NCBI GenBank assembly: GCA_018883185.1
Contig: VEQP01000009.1
Coordinates: 32,329-96,328 of the forward strand
Source: Nevskiaceae bacterium
Lineage (GTDB): Bacteria > Pseudomonadota > Gammaproteobacteria > Steroidobacterales > Steroidobacteraceae
Length of the DNA: 64,000 bases
Direction: 5' to 3'
Part shown: positions 41,606 through 49,348 of the stretch, piece by piece
How the letters are laid out: every line of letters begins with the position of its first letter
Numbering within the stretch: position 1 is the stretch's first letter
The notes under the pieces: generated by a model
What the model saw: the letters and a program-made list of their open reading frames with translations, nothing else
What the model was told of the DNA's origin: nothing
Databases searched by the model: none
Program-made: the position numbers and the translations under genes

Positions 41606-43585
41606 ATGAACCTGTTTACCGCGTTGCGTCGTGCCCGGCTCGTGCTCGGGTGTTTGGTTACGGCTCTGCTGCTGACGGCGTGTCTGTCGAGTGCGGGCCC
41701 GGAGGCGCCGACGCTCACCGAGCAGCCCAAGGATCGCGTCGCGTTCGTCGGGCAGACTGCGAAGTTCGACTTCGGTGGCTCAGGCAAGCCGCCGTTCACA
41801 TTCCAATGGTTCCGCAACGGCTCGGCCATTGCCGGGGCAACGTCGTCCACCTACACCACCGCGGTGCTGACAGCCGCAGACGACGGTGCAAAGTTCTCCG
41901 TGACCATCACCAATGCCGCGGGTTCAGTGACGAGCTCGCAGGCCACTCTCACCGTCAAGCCCGGCCCGTCGATCACCACGCAGCCGGTGTCGACCAGCGT
42001 CACGGTCGGGACGGCCGCAAGCTTCACAGTTGTCGGCGGCGGTGAACAACTGGCGTATCAGTGGTTTCGTGACGAAGTGGCGATCTCTGGCGCCACTACG
42101 GCGACCTACAGCGTGAGTTCACCGACGGCCGCCGACGATGGGGCCGTGTTCGTGGTGTACGTGGTTAATCCGGGCGGTTTCGTGGCGTCGAATCCCGTGA
42201 CGCTGACGGTCTCGGCCGCGCCGGTCATTACTGTGCAGCCCGTCAGCCAAACCGTCGTGGCGGGCGACTCTCTCTCGCTCGCCGTCAACGCGACGGGCGG
42301 CAACCTCAAGTACCAATGGAAGCGCAACGGCGTCGACATCGAAGGCGCGACCTCTAGCGTGTATCGCCTCGCTGCTGCGGCCGCGGGCGATGACAACGCC
42401 TCGTTTACCGTCGCCGTCAACAACAGCCTCGGTGCCGTGACGAGCAGCGCGGCCGTGGTGCGTGTGGTGGCGGGCACAGTGTCGGCTTTGCCGGTGGCTG
42501 CGGCGCAAGTCGCGGTCTCGAAGCCGGGCTCTGCATCGGGCAGCTTCACCCTTATTCGCCGCTCCAACGGCACGCTCGCCAGCTGGGGCTACAACACCGA
42601 CGGCCAGCGCGGCGACGGCACGGTGACCTTGCCGAGCGACACCATCGGGACAGTTACCTTGCCCGCCGGGCGCACGGCGCGGCAAATCGCGGTCGGTGGC
42701 TCGCACGCCCTCGTGCTGCTCGATAACGGCGATGTGTATGCCTGGGGCCTTAACGATGCCGGGCAGCTGGGGCAGGGTGATGTGGCGACGCGAGCCATTC
42801 CGGTCAAAGTGACTTTGCCGGCCGCGGCCATCGCTATTGCTGCAGGGCGCGTGCATTCGGTCGCGGTATTGAGCGGCGGGGCCGTCTATACCTGGGGCGC
42901 CAACACCTTCGGGCAGCTGGGTGATGGTGGCCGCGAAGCGAAGGCTTCGCCGGTCGCAGTCACGGGTCTCGACGGCGTTGTCGGCGTGGCCGCAGGCAAA
43001 GATCACACGCTGGCCCTGCGCAGCGATGGAACGGTGCGCGCTTGGGGTGCCAATGCCTCGGGTCAGCTCGGTGACGGCAGTTTCAAGCCGAGTCGGGTGC
43101 CGGTGACCACGGCGCTGTCGGGGATCGCCCGGGTGCGTGCGGGCGGCGATCAATCGTTCGCGATCTCAACGCGTCGCTCGCTTTACGCCTGGGGCGAGAA
43201 CGGCGATGGTCAATTGGGTTTGGGTTCTGCCCTCGACGCCGGGGTGCCTGCCGGCGTGCTACGCGAAGTGGTCGATGCGGCCACGGCGGATCGCACCTCG
43301 ATTGCGCTAGGTGGCGACGGCCTCGCTCGCTCGGCGGGCGCGAATGAAGCCGGCTCGCTGGGTGATGGCGGTAGCACGGCACGCAATACCTTCGGTGCGG
43401 TCGCTGTGTTGAGCACCGGGATCGCCATCGATACGGGCGGCCGCTCGTTCTCTGCCGCGATCGCGGCTGACGGCACGACCTACACCTGGGGCGATAACAC
43501 CAGCAAGCAGTTGGGCAACACCACCCTCTCTGCCGTGGGTACTGCGACGCCGACGGCCGTGCCGTCCTTCGACGCGATTCCCTGA
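41606..43585 (+). CDS. Lipoprotein with three Ig-like modules and RCC1 beta-propeller
   Basis: The 659-residue product has a lipoprotein signal (LVTALLLTAC, C26). Three Ig-like repeats follow (about residues 35-288), each with QWFRNG or QWKRNG near the start, A-D-D-G/N-A near the end and a V-T-L/V-T-V finish. From about 300 on there are seven RCC1-type repeats with the WGxNxxGQLGxG core (WGYNTDGQRGDG, WGLNDAGQLGQG, WGANTFGQLGDG, WGANASGQLGDG, WGENGDGQLGLG, AGANEAGSLGDG, WGDNTSKQLGNT), enough for a complete seven-bladed propeller. Probably a surface binding or adhesion protein. Confidence 0.85.
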   Translation: MNLFTALRRARLVLGCLVTALLLTACLSSAGPEAPTLTEQPKDRVAFVGQTAKFDFGGSGKPPFTFQWFRNGSAIAGATSSTYTTAVLTAADDGAKFSVTITNAAGSVTSSQATLTVKPGPSITTQPVSTSVTVGTAASFTVVGGGEQLAYQWFRDEVAISGATTATYSVSSPTAADDGAVFVVYVVNPGGFVASNPVTLTVSAAPVITVQPVSQTVVAGDSLSLAVNATGGNLKYQWKRNGVDIEGATSSVYRLAAAAAGDDNASFTVAVNNSLGAVTSSAAVVRVVAGTVSALPVAAAQVAVSKPGSASGSFTLIRRSNGTLASWGYNTDGQRGDGTVTLPSDTIGTVTLPAGRTARQIAVGGSHALVLLDNGDVYAWGLNDAGQLGQGDVATRAIPVKVTLPAAAIAIAAGRVHSVAVLSGGAVYTWGANTFGQLGDGGREAKASPVAVTGLDGVVGVAAGKDHTLALRSDGTVRAWGANASGQLGDGSFKPSRVPVTTALSGIARVRAGGDQSFAISTRRSLYAWGENGDGQLGLGSALDAGVPAGVLREVVDAATADRTSIALGGDGLARSAGANEAGSLGDGGSTARNTFGAVAVLSTGIAIDTGGRSFSAAIAADGTTYTWGDNTSKQLGNTTLSAVGTATPTAVPSFDAIP

Positions 43586-43621
43586 CCGGACCGGCATAGC
43601 CACGTTGTGGCGAAATTACAA

Positions 43622-43643
43622 CGGATTTGGGTTGGCAAATCCG
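43622..43643 (+). repeat. Inverted repeat upstream of TonB receptor
   Basis: CGGATTT and AAATCCG form 7-bp arms around an 8-base loop in the 167-base gap between the lipoprotein gene and the receptor gene. No T-run follows. It may be an mRNA structure or a protein-binding site. Confidence 0.45.
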
Positions 43644-43650
43644 ACATGAC

Positions 43651-43667
43651 GTGGTAACAATTGCCAC
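43651..43667. promoter_or_regulatory. Near-palindromic candidate operator
   Basis: GTGGTAACAATTGCCAC is a 17-base near-palindrome with GTGG/CCAC ends and a TAACAATTG core, 86 bases upstream of the receptor start. The size and symmetry are like operators of dimeric regulators. No bound protein is known. Confidence 0.3.
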
Positions 43668-43702
43668 CTCTGGGTGAGGGGTTCCGGGCGCAAGCCCTGT
43701 TT

Positions 43703-43722
43703 CCGCTTGTCCAAGCGGTTTT
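43703..43722 (+). terminator. Possible weak terminator or attenuator
   Basis: CCGCTT-GTCC-AAGCGG forms a 6-bp hairpin followed by TTTT, 118 bases after the lipoprotein stop and 30 bases before the receptor start. It could end the upstream transcript or attenuate the receptor mRNA. The stem and T-run are short. Confidence 0.45.
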
Positions 43723-43752
43723 AACGCAAACAACAGGGAAGGAATTAACACC

Positions 43753-46700
43753 ATGACACGCGTCAATCGCGCTGCCTTGATTTCGGCATTTGTTGCCGCT
43801 GCAGTGGCTCAGAGCGCTGCGCTCGCTGCGCCGCAGGCCTCGGGAAGCACCACTCAGGCTAGCTCGTCGTCGGAGTCGGCCATCGAAGAAGTGGTCGTCA
43901 CCGGTTCGCGCATCAAGCGCACGGAGTTCACTTCGAGCTCACCGGTGCTGATCATCACCAGCGAAGAGACTTCGCTCGAAGGTCTGCTCAGCACCTCTGA
44001 GATCCTGCAAACGAACACGCTTGCGGCAGGTTCGCAACAGATCAACGATCAGACCACGGGCTTCGTGACCGAGAATGGTCCGGGCGCGAACACGGTCGCA
44101 TTGCGCGGTATCGGCTCCTCGCGCACCCTGCTGCTGCTCAACGGTCGTCGCCTCTCGCCCGCCGGCGCTCGCGGTCAGCTGGCTTCCGTCGACCTCAACG
44201 TCATCCCGACCTCGATCGTGCAGCGTACCGAGATCCTCAAGGACGGTGCGTCGTCGGTGTACGGTTCGGACGCCATCGCAGGTGTCGTCAACCTCATCAC
44301 CAACAAAAACCTCGACGAGGGGCGCCTGAGCGCCTCGGCCAACTCGGTGTTCGAGGGTGGCGGCGAGACGCAGCTGTTCTCGGCTTCGTGGGGCAAGGTC
44401 TGGGACAACGCCAACTTCTCGGTGTCGTACGAGTACTACAACCGTGAGCCGATGTTGGTCGGTGACCGCGACTTCCTCAGCTGCGCCCAAGACGGGTTGA
44501 CGAACGTCACGCAGAACCCGAACTCGATCTTCTACCCGACGGCGGGTCAGTCGCTCGACATCATCGACCCGGCCACGGGCCAGTCGAAGTGCTTCAACCT
44601 GCTCGATGCGGTCATCGATCGCCTCCAGCGCGGTGGTCGTTTCGTGCCCGACTCGACGGCCGTCGCCGGTGGCGGCGCCTTCGGTCTTGACCTCGCAGGC
44701 TGGAAGCGGGTCGGTCTGACCTACGCTCAAGTGGTTGCCGCCCGTCCGACCCTGACGCCCGCGCAAGCCCTGCAGGCCTGGCGTGATTCGCAGGCGATCG
44801 TGCCGAACGATCCGAAGCGCTTCCTCAGCCGTACCTTCATCTCGCCGGTGGAGCGTAACTCGGTGTTTGCGGAAGGCTCGTACACGTTCAGCGACGCCGC
44901 CAAGGTGTACGGTGAAGCGCTGTACAACAAGCGCGAGTCCGCGCAGAAGAGCTGGCGCCAGATCTTCCCCAACGTCGCAGCAGCGAACCCGTCCAACCCG
45001 TTTGGCGAAATTGCTCGTTCGATCGTCACCGTCCCGACCAACCAGGAGCAGGAGGTGGAGTTCAAGCGTGCGGTCGTGGGTATCACGGGAGAGTGGTCGA
45101 GCGGCTTCCTCGATGGCTGGAGCTACGATGCGTACATCCAGCGTGCCGAGTCGGACGCGACCTACGTCAACGACATCATTTATAACGATCGCGTCAATGC
45201 GACCACGGGCGCCTCAGCCTGTAATGCCGCTGCGATCACCATCTCGGGCCCGGTGACCTGCCAGCCTGTCAACTGGTTCAGCCCCTCGACCATTACCACG
45301 GGCAACTTCTCGGATGCCGAGAAGGCGTTCCTGTTCGCTCGCGACATCGGCAAGACGAGCTACACGCAGAACCTGCTCGGTGCGTCGATCACCGGCAATG
45401 TCTTCGATCTGCCTGCCGGTGCAGTCAGCGCGGTGGTCGGTATCGAGGCCCGTAAGGACTCCATCAATGACCTGCCGGGCTTCAACGCCCGCAACGGCAA
45501 TCTGTGGGGTTCCACTTCGGCCGGCCAGACTAAGGGCGACGACACGGTGAAGGAAGCGTACACGGAGTTTGAAGTTCCGCTGCTGCGTGATATCCCGGGT
45601 ATTAAGCGACTGACCTTCAACGGCTCGTACCGCTGGACGGATTACGAGAGCTACGGTTCGGACAGCACCTACAAGGTGAGCTTGAACTGGCAGTTCATCG
45701 ATTCGCTCCGTCTGCGTGGCGCCTACGGCACCTCGTTCCGTGCCCCGGCGCTCTTCGAACTGTACCTCGCCAACCAGACGGGCTTCATCGGTCAGGGTTC
45801 GGTGGATCCTTGCATCCAGTGGAACCTCAGCTCGAACCAGCAGATCGTCAAGAACTGCGGCCCGAGCGGCATTGGCCTGCCTGAGAACTGGAACAACCTG
45901 AACTCGTCTGCGCTTGCCATCACCGGTGGCGGTAAGGGCATTCTCGACGCCGAGACCTCGGACAACACCACGGTGGGCCTGATCTGGACGCCGGAGTCGC
46001 TGCCTGTCAGTGCAGCCGTCGACTGGTGGCGCATCGAGATCAACAATCAGGTCTCGCAGTTTGGCGCGGGTAATATCGTCGGTTCCTGCTACGGATCGCG
46101 CGACTTCCCGAACGACCCGTTCTGCTCGTTGTTCCAGCGTGACCTGAACAAGGCCTCGCCGAGCTATGGCAAGATCGACAACATCCGCAACTCCTACGTC
46201 AACATTGCCAACCAGACGGTGGAAGGCACCGACTGGACCGTGCGCTTCAACAAGCGCTTCGGCAAGACGCAGGTGCGGATCAGCGCGCTCGTGACCTACT
46301 TCAACGTTGATCAGTCGCAGACCTTCGAGACCTTCCCGGTCGTCGATAGTCGCAGCACTATCTACAACAACCGTTGGGTGTCGAACATCGACTTCAACTT
46401 CGAGCGTGGCCCCTGGACCTTCAACTGGAATATCGATGGTTTCGCCAAGGCGTCCAACGATGATTTCTTTGGGGGTGACACCTTCGGCTGGCGCGGATTC
46501 GCGAGCTGCTTGACTTCGACGGCGACGACCTGCGTGGCCGCGAAGTACGACCAGACCACCGAAATGGCCTTCTACCACGACATGTCGCTGCGCTATCGCG
46601 CGGACAAGTGGGAAGCCATCGTCGGCGTCGTGAACGTGTTCGACAAGGAGCCGCCGGTGCTGTCGACCGGCTCGGGTGCGACCCGCATCGGCAATGCTGT

Positions 46701-46764
46701 GGCGATCAGCAACTACGATGTGCTCGGCCGCCGCGCGTTTGCGACCCTGAACTACCGGTTCTGA
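43753..46764 (+). CDS. TonB-dependent outer-membrane receptor (large)
   Basis: A 1003-residue receptor with signal peptide (ALISAFVAAAVAQSAALAAPQ), the plug start SAIEEVVVTGSRIKRTEFTSSSPVLIITSEE, the strong plug motif ILKDGASSVYGSDAIAGVVNLITNK and a barrel that ends LGRRAFATLNYRF with a terminal Phe. The GSRIKR start places it with the large receptors of Xanthomonas/Caulobacter/sphingomonads that take up oligosaccharides or other complex molecules. AAGGA precedes the ATG. Hairpins in the leader and a clear terminator downstream suggest a single-gene transcription unit. Confidence 0.93.
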   Translation: MTRVNRAALISAFVAAAVAQSAALAAPQASGSTTQASSSSESAIEEVVVTGSRIKRTEFTSSSPVLIITSEETSLEGLLSTSEILQTNTLAAGSQQINDQTTGFVTENGPGANTVALRGIGSSRTLLLLNGRRLSPAGARGQLASVDLNVIPTSIVQRTEILKDGASSVYGSDAIAGVVNLITNKNLDEGRLSASANSVFEGGGETQLFSASWGKVWDNANFSVSYEYYNREPMLVGDRDFLSCAQDGLTNVTQNPNSIFYPTAGQSLDIIDPATGQSKCFNLLDAVIDRLQRGGRFVPDSTAVAGGGAFGLDLAGWKRVGLTYAQVVAARPTLTPAQALQAWRDSQAIVPNDPKRFLSRTFISPVERNSVFAEGSYTFSDAAKVYGEALYNKRESAQKSWRQIFPNVAAANPSNPFGEIARSIVTVPTNQEQEVEFKRAVVGITGEWSSGFLDGWSYDAYIQRAESDATYVNDIIYNDRVNATTGASACNAAAITISGPVTCQPVNWFSPSTITTGNFSDAEKAFLFARDIGKTSYTQNLLGASITGNVFDLPAGAVSAVVGIEARKDSINDLPGFNARNGNLWGSTSAGQTKGDDTVKEAYTEFEVPLLRDIPGIKRLTFNGSYRWTDYESYGSDSTYKVSLNWQFIDSLRLRGAYGTSFRAPALFELYLANQTGFIGQGSVDPCIQWNLSSNQQIVKNCGPSGIGLPENWNNLNSSALAITGGGKGILDAETSDNTTVGLIWTPESLPVSAAVDWWRIEINNQVSQFGAGNIVGSCYGSRDFPNDPFCSLFQRDLNKASPSYGKIDNIRNSYVNIANQTVEGTDWTVRFNKRFGKTQVRISALVTYFNVDQSQTFETFPVVDSRSTIYNNRWVSNIDFNFERGPWTFNWNIDGFAKASNDDFFGGDTFGWRGFASCLTSTATTCVAAKYDQTTEMAFYHDMSLRYRADKWEAIVGVVNVFDKEPPVLSTGSGATRIGNAVAISNYDVLGRRAFATLNYRF

Positions 46765-46792
46765 TCGCAGACCTCGGGTTTCGACCCTACTG

Positions 46793-46823
46793 AAAAGGCC
46801 CGCTTCGGCGGGCCTTTTCTTTT
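46793..46823 (+). terminator. Rho-independent terminator
   Basis: AAAAGGCCCGC-TTCG-GCGGGCCTTTT is a perfect 11-bp stem with a UUCG tetraloop and a T-rich tail, just after the TonB receptor stop. Confidence 0.95.
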
Positions 46824-46837
46824 GGTAGTCTCGCAAC

Positions 46838-47665
46838 ATGACCTCACCACTGCGCTCCACGCTGACCACCGCCGATGGCGAGCAGATTGCCTGTTTCGAT
46901 TGGGCCGTCCCTGCAGCGCGCGGTCTTCTGCTCATCGTGCATGGTCTCGGCGAGCACGCCTTGCGCTATGCGCGGCTCGCCGTGTGGTTGAACGCCCGGG
47001 GTTACGCCGTTCGTGCCTACGATCAGTATGGTCACGGAGCCTCGAGCGGCCGGCGCGGGCACCTCGCGCGCGATCTGCAGCTCATTGAGCATCTGGCCGA
47101 GATCGCTACTCGCACTCGCGAGTCGCTACCGGAAGGCCAGCCGCTCGTCGTGTTAGGGCACAGCCTCGGTGGTCTCGTGGTGGCTTCCGCAGCAGAGCGC
47201 GGCCTTTTGCCGGTGCAAGGCCTGGTGCTGTCCTCGCCGGCCCTGGCTGTGGATATGGCGGCTTGGCAGCGCGTCGCGGTGCGATGGCTGCCGCGATATT
47301 GGCCGAATCTCACCCTTGGCAACGGACTGCAGCCGCGTTATCTCTCGCACGATGATGTCGTCGTTTCCGCGTACCAGAACGATCCGCTCGTGCACAATCG
47401 GATCTGCGCTCGTTTGGGTGGCTTCGTGGCGAGCGAAGGCGAGCGGGTCATCGAGGCAGCGCCCGGGTGGACGCTGCGCACGGCGCTGCTCTATGCCGGT
47501 GACGACCGGCTCGTCAGTCCGCGCGGCAGCCGGGCCTTCGCCGCCGCCGCGCCGACTCGCTTCGTCAGTTCACAGTGTTTCGACGGGCTCTACCACGAGA
47601 TCTTCAACGAGCCCGACGAGGCGCCGCTCAAGGCCCTCGAAGCGTGGCTGAACGGCGCGGGTTGA
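46838..47665 (+). CDS. Monoacylglycerol-lipase-like alpha/beta hydrolase (S33)
   Basis: The 275-residue protein has the lysophospholipase/monoacylglycerol lipase pattern: LLIVHGLGEHALRYARLAVWLNARGYAVRAYDQYGHGASSGRRGH, then VVLGHSLGG with nucleophile S109, acid in LLYAGDDRLVSP and base His in FDGLYHEIFNEPD. This matches the Hydrolase_4 subfamily that cleaves acylglycerols or lysophospholipids. No signal peptide. Its end overlaps the convergent TspO-like gene by 38 bases. Confidence 0.88.
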   Translation: MTSPLRSTLTTADGEQIACFDWAVPAARGLLLIVHGLGEHALRYARLAVWLNARGYAVRAYDQYGHGASSGRRGHLARDLQLIEHLAEIATRTRESLPEGQPLVVLGHSLGGLVVASAAERGLLPVQGLVLSSPALAVDMAAWQRVAVRWLPRYWPNLTLGNGLQPRYLSHDDVVVSAYQNDPLVHNRICARLGGFVASEGERVIEAAPGWTLRTALLYAGDDRLVSPRGSRAFAAAAPTRFVSSQCFDGLYHEIFNEPDEAPLKALEAWLNGAG

Positions 47666-48389
47666 ACAACGCCCAGAGCATGCAGAGGGCGACCATGGCG
47701 ACACCGGTGATCGCTGCGAGTTTCACGGGTTCGCTGATCGAGGGTCCACCCATGAAGATGCCGGTAGCGGCCCAGAGAAACACCGCGCAATAAACCACAT
47801 CGCGTGTGACGGCACCCATCCACACGTACACGGCGATCGCCGTACACACCGAGATCAGCGCCCAGCCATCCATGGAATTGCCGAAGGGATAGAACCCCCA
47901 GTCGAAAAACAAGGTCGCGAAGTTGACGAGCGTGGCTGTGGTGATCCAGCCGAAATACAGGCTGAAGACGCCGTCGACCACCAGAAATTCGCTCCAGGTG
48001 GGGCGCTGCAGGGTTTTGAGCCGCCAAAAGATCACAATCAGCGTACCGAGGATGAACAGCATCACGATGACGCTGGCGAGCACCATGCGGTAATGCCACA
48101 CGAAGATCCACGCGCTGTTGCCCACCGCGTTGAGCAGGTAAGGACCGATGATCCGCTCGATACGGGCACGAGTGCGCGGCACCGCCCGGAACGCCGCGAT
48201 GCTGAAGGCAATCAGCCCCAAGTAAATGATCGACCAGATGCCGAAGACGTATCCCGGCGGGGTGAAGCCCGTAGGATAGAGGGCTGATAGTTGGCCCGTG
48301 TTGAGGCCCCCAAGCGGCACAATGTTGGCGGCGGCGTTGACCGCCAGTACGATGAGGGTGGCCAGCAAGGCCAGTTTGGTTCGATCCAT
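47628..48389 (-). CDS. TspO/MBR-like tryptophan-rich membrane protein
   Basis: A 253-residue protein with about seven or eight hydrophobic helices. PPGYVFGIWSIIYLGLIAFSI is the TspO/MBR signature of loop and helix, and YLLNAVGNSAWIFVWHYRMV corresponds to the next conserved helix. It is longer than the classic 160-residue TspO, like the extended homologues labelled tryptophan-rich sensory proteins. TspO binds tetrapyrroles or sterols in membranes; the ligand of this branch is unknown. The ATG at 48389 has GGAG upstream. It is head-to-head with amiD with only one base between the two start codons. Confidence 0.77.
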   Translation of the reverse strand: MDRTKLALLATLIVLAVNAAANIVPLGGLNTGQLSALYPTGFTPPGYVFGIWSIIYLGLIAFSIAAFRAVPRTRARIERIIGPYLLNAVGNSAWIFVWHYRMVLASVIVMLFILGTLIVIFWRLKTLQRPTWSEFLVVDGVFSLYFGWITTATLVNFATLFFDWGFYPFGNSMDGWALISVCTAIAVYVWMGAVTRDVVYCAVFLWAATGIFMGGPSISEPVKLAAITGVAMVALCMLWALFNPRRSATLRGP

Positions 48390-48390
48390 A

Positions 48391-49254
48391 ATGCCACTCC
48401 CGATACATGACCGACCCGGCTGGGTTCTGCCCATCATACTCATTCCGGCGCTCGTGCTCGCCTCTTGTACCACCATGAAGCCCACCGTCCCCGTCATCGA
48501 CACGAGCCATCGCAGCCGCAACCACGAGAGTCGGGTGCGCTACCTTGTCATTCACTTCACCCAACTGAGTTTCCCGCGATCCCTGCAGGTGCTGACCGAG
48601 GGGAATGTGTCGAGTCACTACCTCGTCGATGTGGAGCCGCCCGTTATCTATCGCCTCGTCGACGAGGATCGCAGGGCATGGCATGCGGGTCGCAGTTACT
48701 GGCAGGGAGACACCAATCTCAACTCCAGTTCGATCGGCATCGAAATCGTTAATCTTGGCGATGACGCGAGCCCCGGTGTGGCCTATCAGCAGTACCCCGC
48801 TGCGCAGATCGATGCCGTCATCGCTTTGGTACGCGATATCGCGCAGCGCCACGAGATTGCGCCGCATCGCATCTTGGGGCACAGCGATATCGCGCCGCAG
48901 CGCAAGACCGATCCCGGCCCGCGGTTTCCCTGGGCGCGGCTTGCGGCAGAGGGGCTGATTCCGTGGCCGCGTGAGGCCGTAGTGCGCGAGGCGATGGGTC
49001 GCTATGTGGCGGCATTACCCGAGGTGAGTTGGTTCCAAGAAAAACTTGCGCAGCACGGCTTTGAGGTCGCACGCCACGGTGATCTGGACGACGCCACCCG
49101 TCGGGTGATGGCGGCATTCCAAATGAAGTACCGGCCAGAGAAATACGACGGTGAGCCGGATGCCGAGACAGCCGCTCTGCTCGACGCGGTGACCCGTCCC
49201 GACGGACTCGAACTCAAGTCGGCCGACGGCGGCACGCAGCCCTATAAACGCTGA
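48391..49254 (+). CDS. amiD: N-acetylmuramoyl-L-alanine amidase, AmiD-like lipoprotein
   Basis: The 287-residue product has a lipoprotein signal (IILIPALVLASC), an Amidase_2 domain and a C-terminal peptidoglycan-binding domain, the layout of E. coli AmiD, an outer-membrane enzyme that cuts muropeptides and anhydro-muropeptides. Zinc ligands are in YLVIHFTQLS (His) and ILGHSDIAPQRKTDPGPRFPW (His and the DPG aspartate). PG_binding_1 is VSWFQEKLAQHGFEVARHGDLDDATRRVMAAFQ. The ATG at 48391 is not preceded by a clear ribosome site, so the exact start is uncertain. Confidence 0.86.
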   Translation: MPLPIHDRPGWVLPIILIPALVLASCTTMKPTVPVIDTSHRSRNHESRVRYLVIHFTQLSFPRSLQVLTEGNVSSHYLVDVEPPVIYRLVDEDRRAWHAGRSYWQGDTNLNSSSIGIEIVNLGDDASPGVAYQQYPAAQIDAVIALVRDIAQRHEIAPHRILGHSDIAPQRKTDPGPRFPWARLAAEGLIPWPREAVVREAMGRYVAALPEVSWFQEKLAQHGFEVARHGDLDDATRRVMAAFQMKYRPEKYDGEPDAETAALLDAVTRPDGLELKSADGGTQPYKR

Positions 49255-49290
49255 CTCCCTTTCGAGGGGCTAAGGTCGAAGGGCTCAGAA

Positions 49291-49327
49291 AGAAAAAGGG
49301 CGGTTGTGACTGGCACAACCGCCCTTT
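49291..49327 (-). terminator. Rho-independent terminator for TonB receptor
   Basis: AAAGGGCGGTTGTG pairs with CACAACCGCCCTTT around a 5-base loop, and the minus-strand product ends in a T-run (complement of AAAAA). It sits 22 bases beyond the receptor stop and may also terminate amiD transcripts. Confidence 0.92.
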
Positions 49328-49348
49328 GGTTCGCCGGATCCTTAGAAC

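Noticed and set aside
42580-43560. Tandem DNA repeats
   Set aside because: The periodic signal is the protein-level RCC1 repeat; the DNA copies are too diverged to be a DNA repeat element.
45214-46935. 573-residue minus-strand ORF
   Set aside because: It lies fully antisense to the TonB receptor at 43753, has no recognisable domain, and is the expected high-GC shadow frame.
47590-48882. 430-residue minus-strand ORF
   Set aside because: A shadow frame covering the TspO-like and amiD genes; the real frames show family motifs.
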